This document shows positions 5,726-5,916 of a stretch of 5,916 bases of DNA, piece by piece. A program made the translations under genes and the position numbers. Origin of the DNA: Paracoccaceae bacterium (lineage in GTDB: Bacteria > Pseudomonadota > Alphaproteobacteria > Rhodobacterales > Rhodobacteraceae); contig JALQYS010000172.1 in NCBI GenBank assembly GCA_023254015.1, positions 1-5,916 of the forward strand, read 5' to 3'. The notes under the pieces are model-generated. The model was not told the origin of the DNA. It saw only the letters and a program-made list of their open reading frames with translations, and did no database searches. Each line of letters opens with the position of its first letter. Position 1 is the stretch's first letter.

Positions 5726-5916
5726 ATGACCGCCAATCTTCCCACTCTCTCCGCCCCCGACCTTGACCGCGAGATCGAGGCGCTTGCCTCCCTGGCGGCG
5801 ATGGTCGAGGAGGGGCAGGTCACCCAGGGAGCGGGAAAGCAGGTGCTCGAGAAGCTGGTCGCCGACGGGGGAGACCCCGCCGCGATCGTCGCCGCGGAGG
5901 ATCTCGGCGCGGTGGG
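5726..5916 (+). CDS. Truncated ORF resembling the GatB C-terminal (GatB/YqeY) domain, cut by the window edge
   Basis: The frame opens with ATG 42 nt after the GNAT stop and runs off the right edge with 63 codons visible. Residues 1-20 (MTANLPTLSAPDLDREIEAL) are unrecognised. From about residue 22 it follows the tail domain of Asp/Glu-tRNA amidotransferase subunit B: LAAMVEEGQVTQGAGKQVLE, then LVADGGDPAAIV and AAEDLGAVG. The family pattern is roughly LA-lvedGtisgkiaKeVle-m-e-gGDPaaIVe-gl-qv. In GatB this domain comes after some 400 residues of catalytic body, which is absent here; a stop lies in the same frame at 5681-5683. It could be a free-standing GatB/YqeY-domain protein, a gatB fragment, or a join to foreign sequence. 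No good Shine-Dalgarno is seen. The coding frame is likely; the function is not established. Confidence 0.5.
   Translation, partial: MTANLPTLSAPDLDREIEALASLAAMVEEGQVTQGAGKQVLEKLVADGGDPAAIVAAEDLGAV

Noticed and set aside
1..5916. CRISPR array, toxin-antitoxin pair, retron, or a new defence system.
   Set aside because: No spaced direct repeats, no paired small ORFs with such motifs and no reverse transcriptase were seen; nearly all the DNA is explained by housekeeping genes, one tRNA and an IS remnant.

Overview
The window is high-GC, roughly two-thirds G+C by eye. It looks like chromosomal DNA of an alphaproteobacterium, most likely Rhodobacteraceae (Rhodobacter/Paracoccus-like). The evidence is protein-level resemblance, the gene order dacC-tmk-holB-tatD, and a GC-rich palindromic intergenic repeat of a kind I associate with that family. 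No search was run; all family calls are from reading translated motifs.

Positions 1-4459 hold one tightly packed minus-strand transcription unit, read from right to left. It contains an alanine/proline-rich lipoprotein with a C-terminal SPOR domain, a D-Ala-D-Ala carboxypeptidase (dacC-like), thymidylate kinase (tmk), the DNA polymerase III delta-prime subunit (holB), and the TatD metal-dependent nuclease (tatD), which runs off the left edge. The first three gene junctions are 16 nt, a 1-nt overlap and a 4-nt overlap. Only holB-tatD has a real gap (98 nt), filled by a palindromic repeat. The unit couples envelope/septum functions (SPOR lipoprotein, carboxypeptidase) to dTTP supply, clamp loading and DNA end processing.

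Positions 4460-4670 are a divergent intergenic region, followed on the plus strand by a complete tRNA-Ser(UGA) gene with encoded CCA (4671-4760). Next is a wrecked minus-strand IS5-family transposase (about 4845-5105). It has a frameshift, an internal deletion that splices the middle of the protein to its last ten residues, and a catalytic Asp changed to Asn. A plus-strand GNAT acetyltransferase gene (5192-5683) follows. At the right edge an open reading frame (5726 onward) resembles the C-terminal tail domain of GatB.

I see no new defence, secretion or biosynthetic system. The most unusual signals are at the two edges. The tatD reading frame switches, without a frame break, from a normal TatD sequence to what reads as the interior of an IS5-type transposase (positions 1-51). 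The right-edge ORF carries a GatB tail with no GatB body. Each could be a real rearrangement or an assembly chimera; both edges should be checked before either protein is deposited as is.
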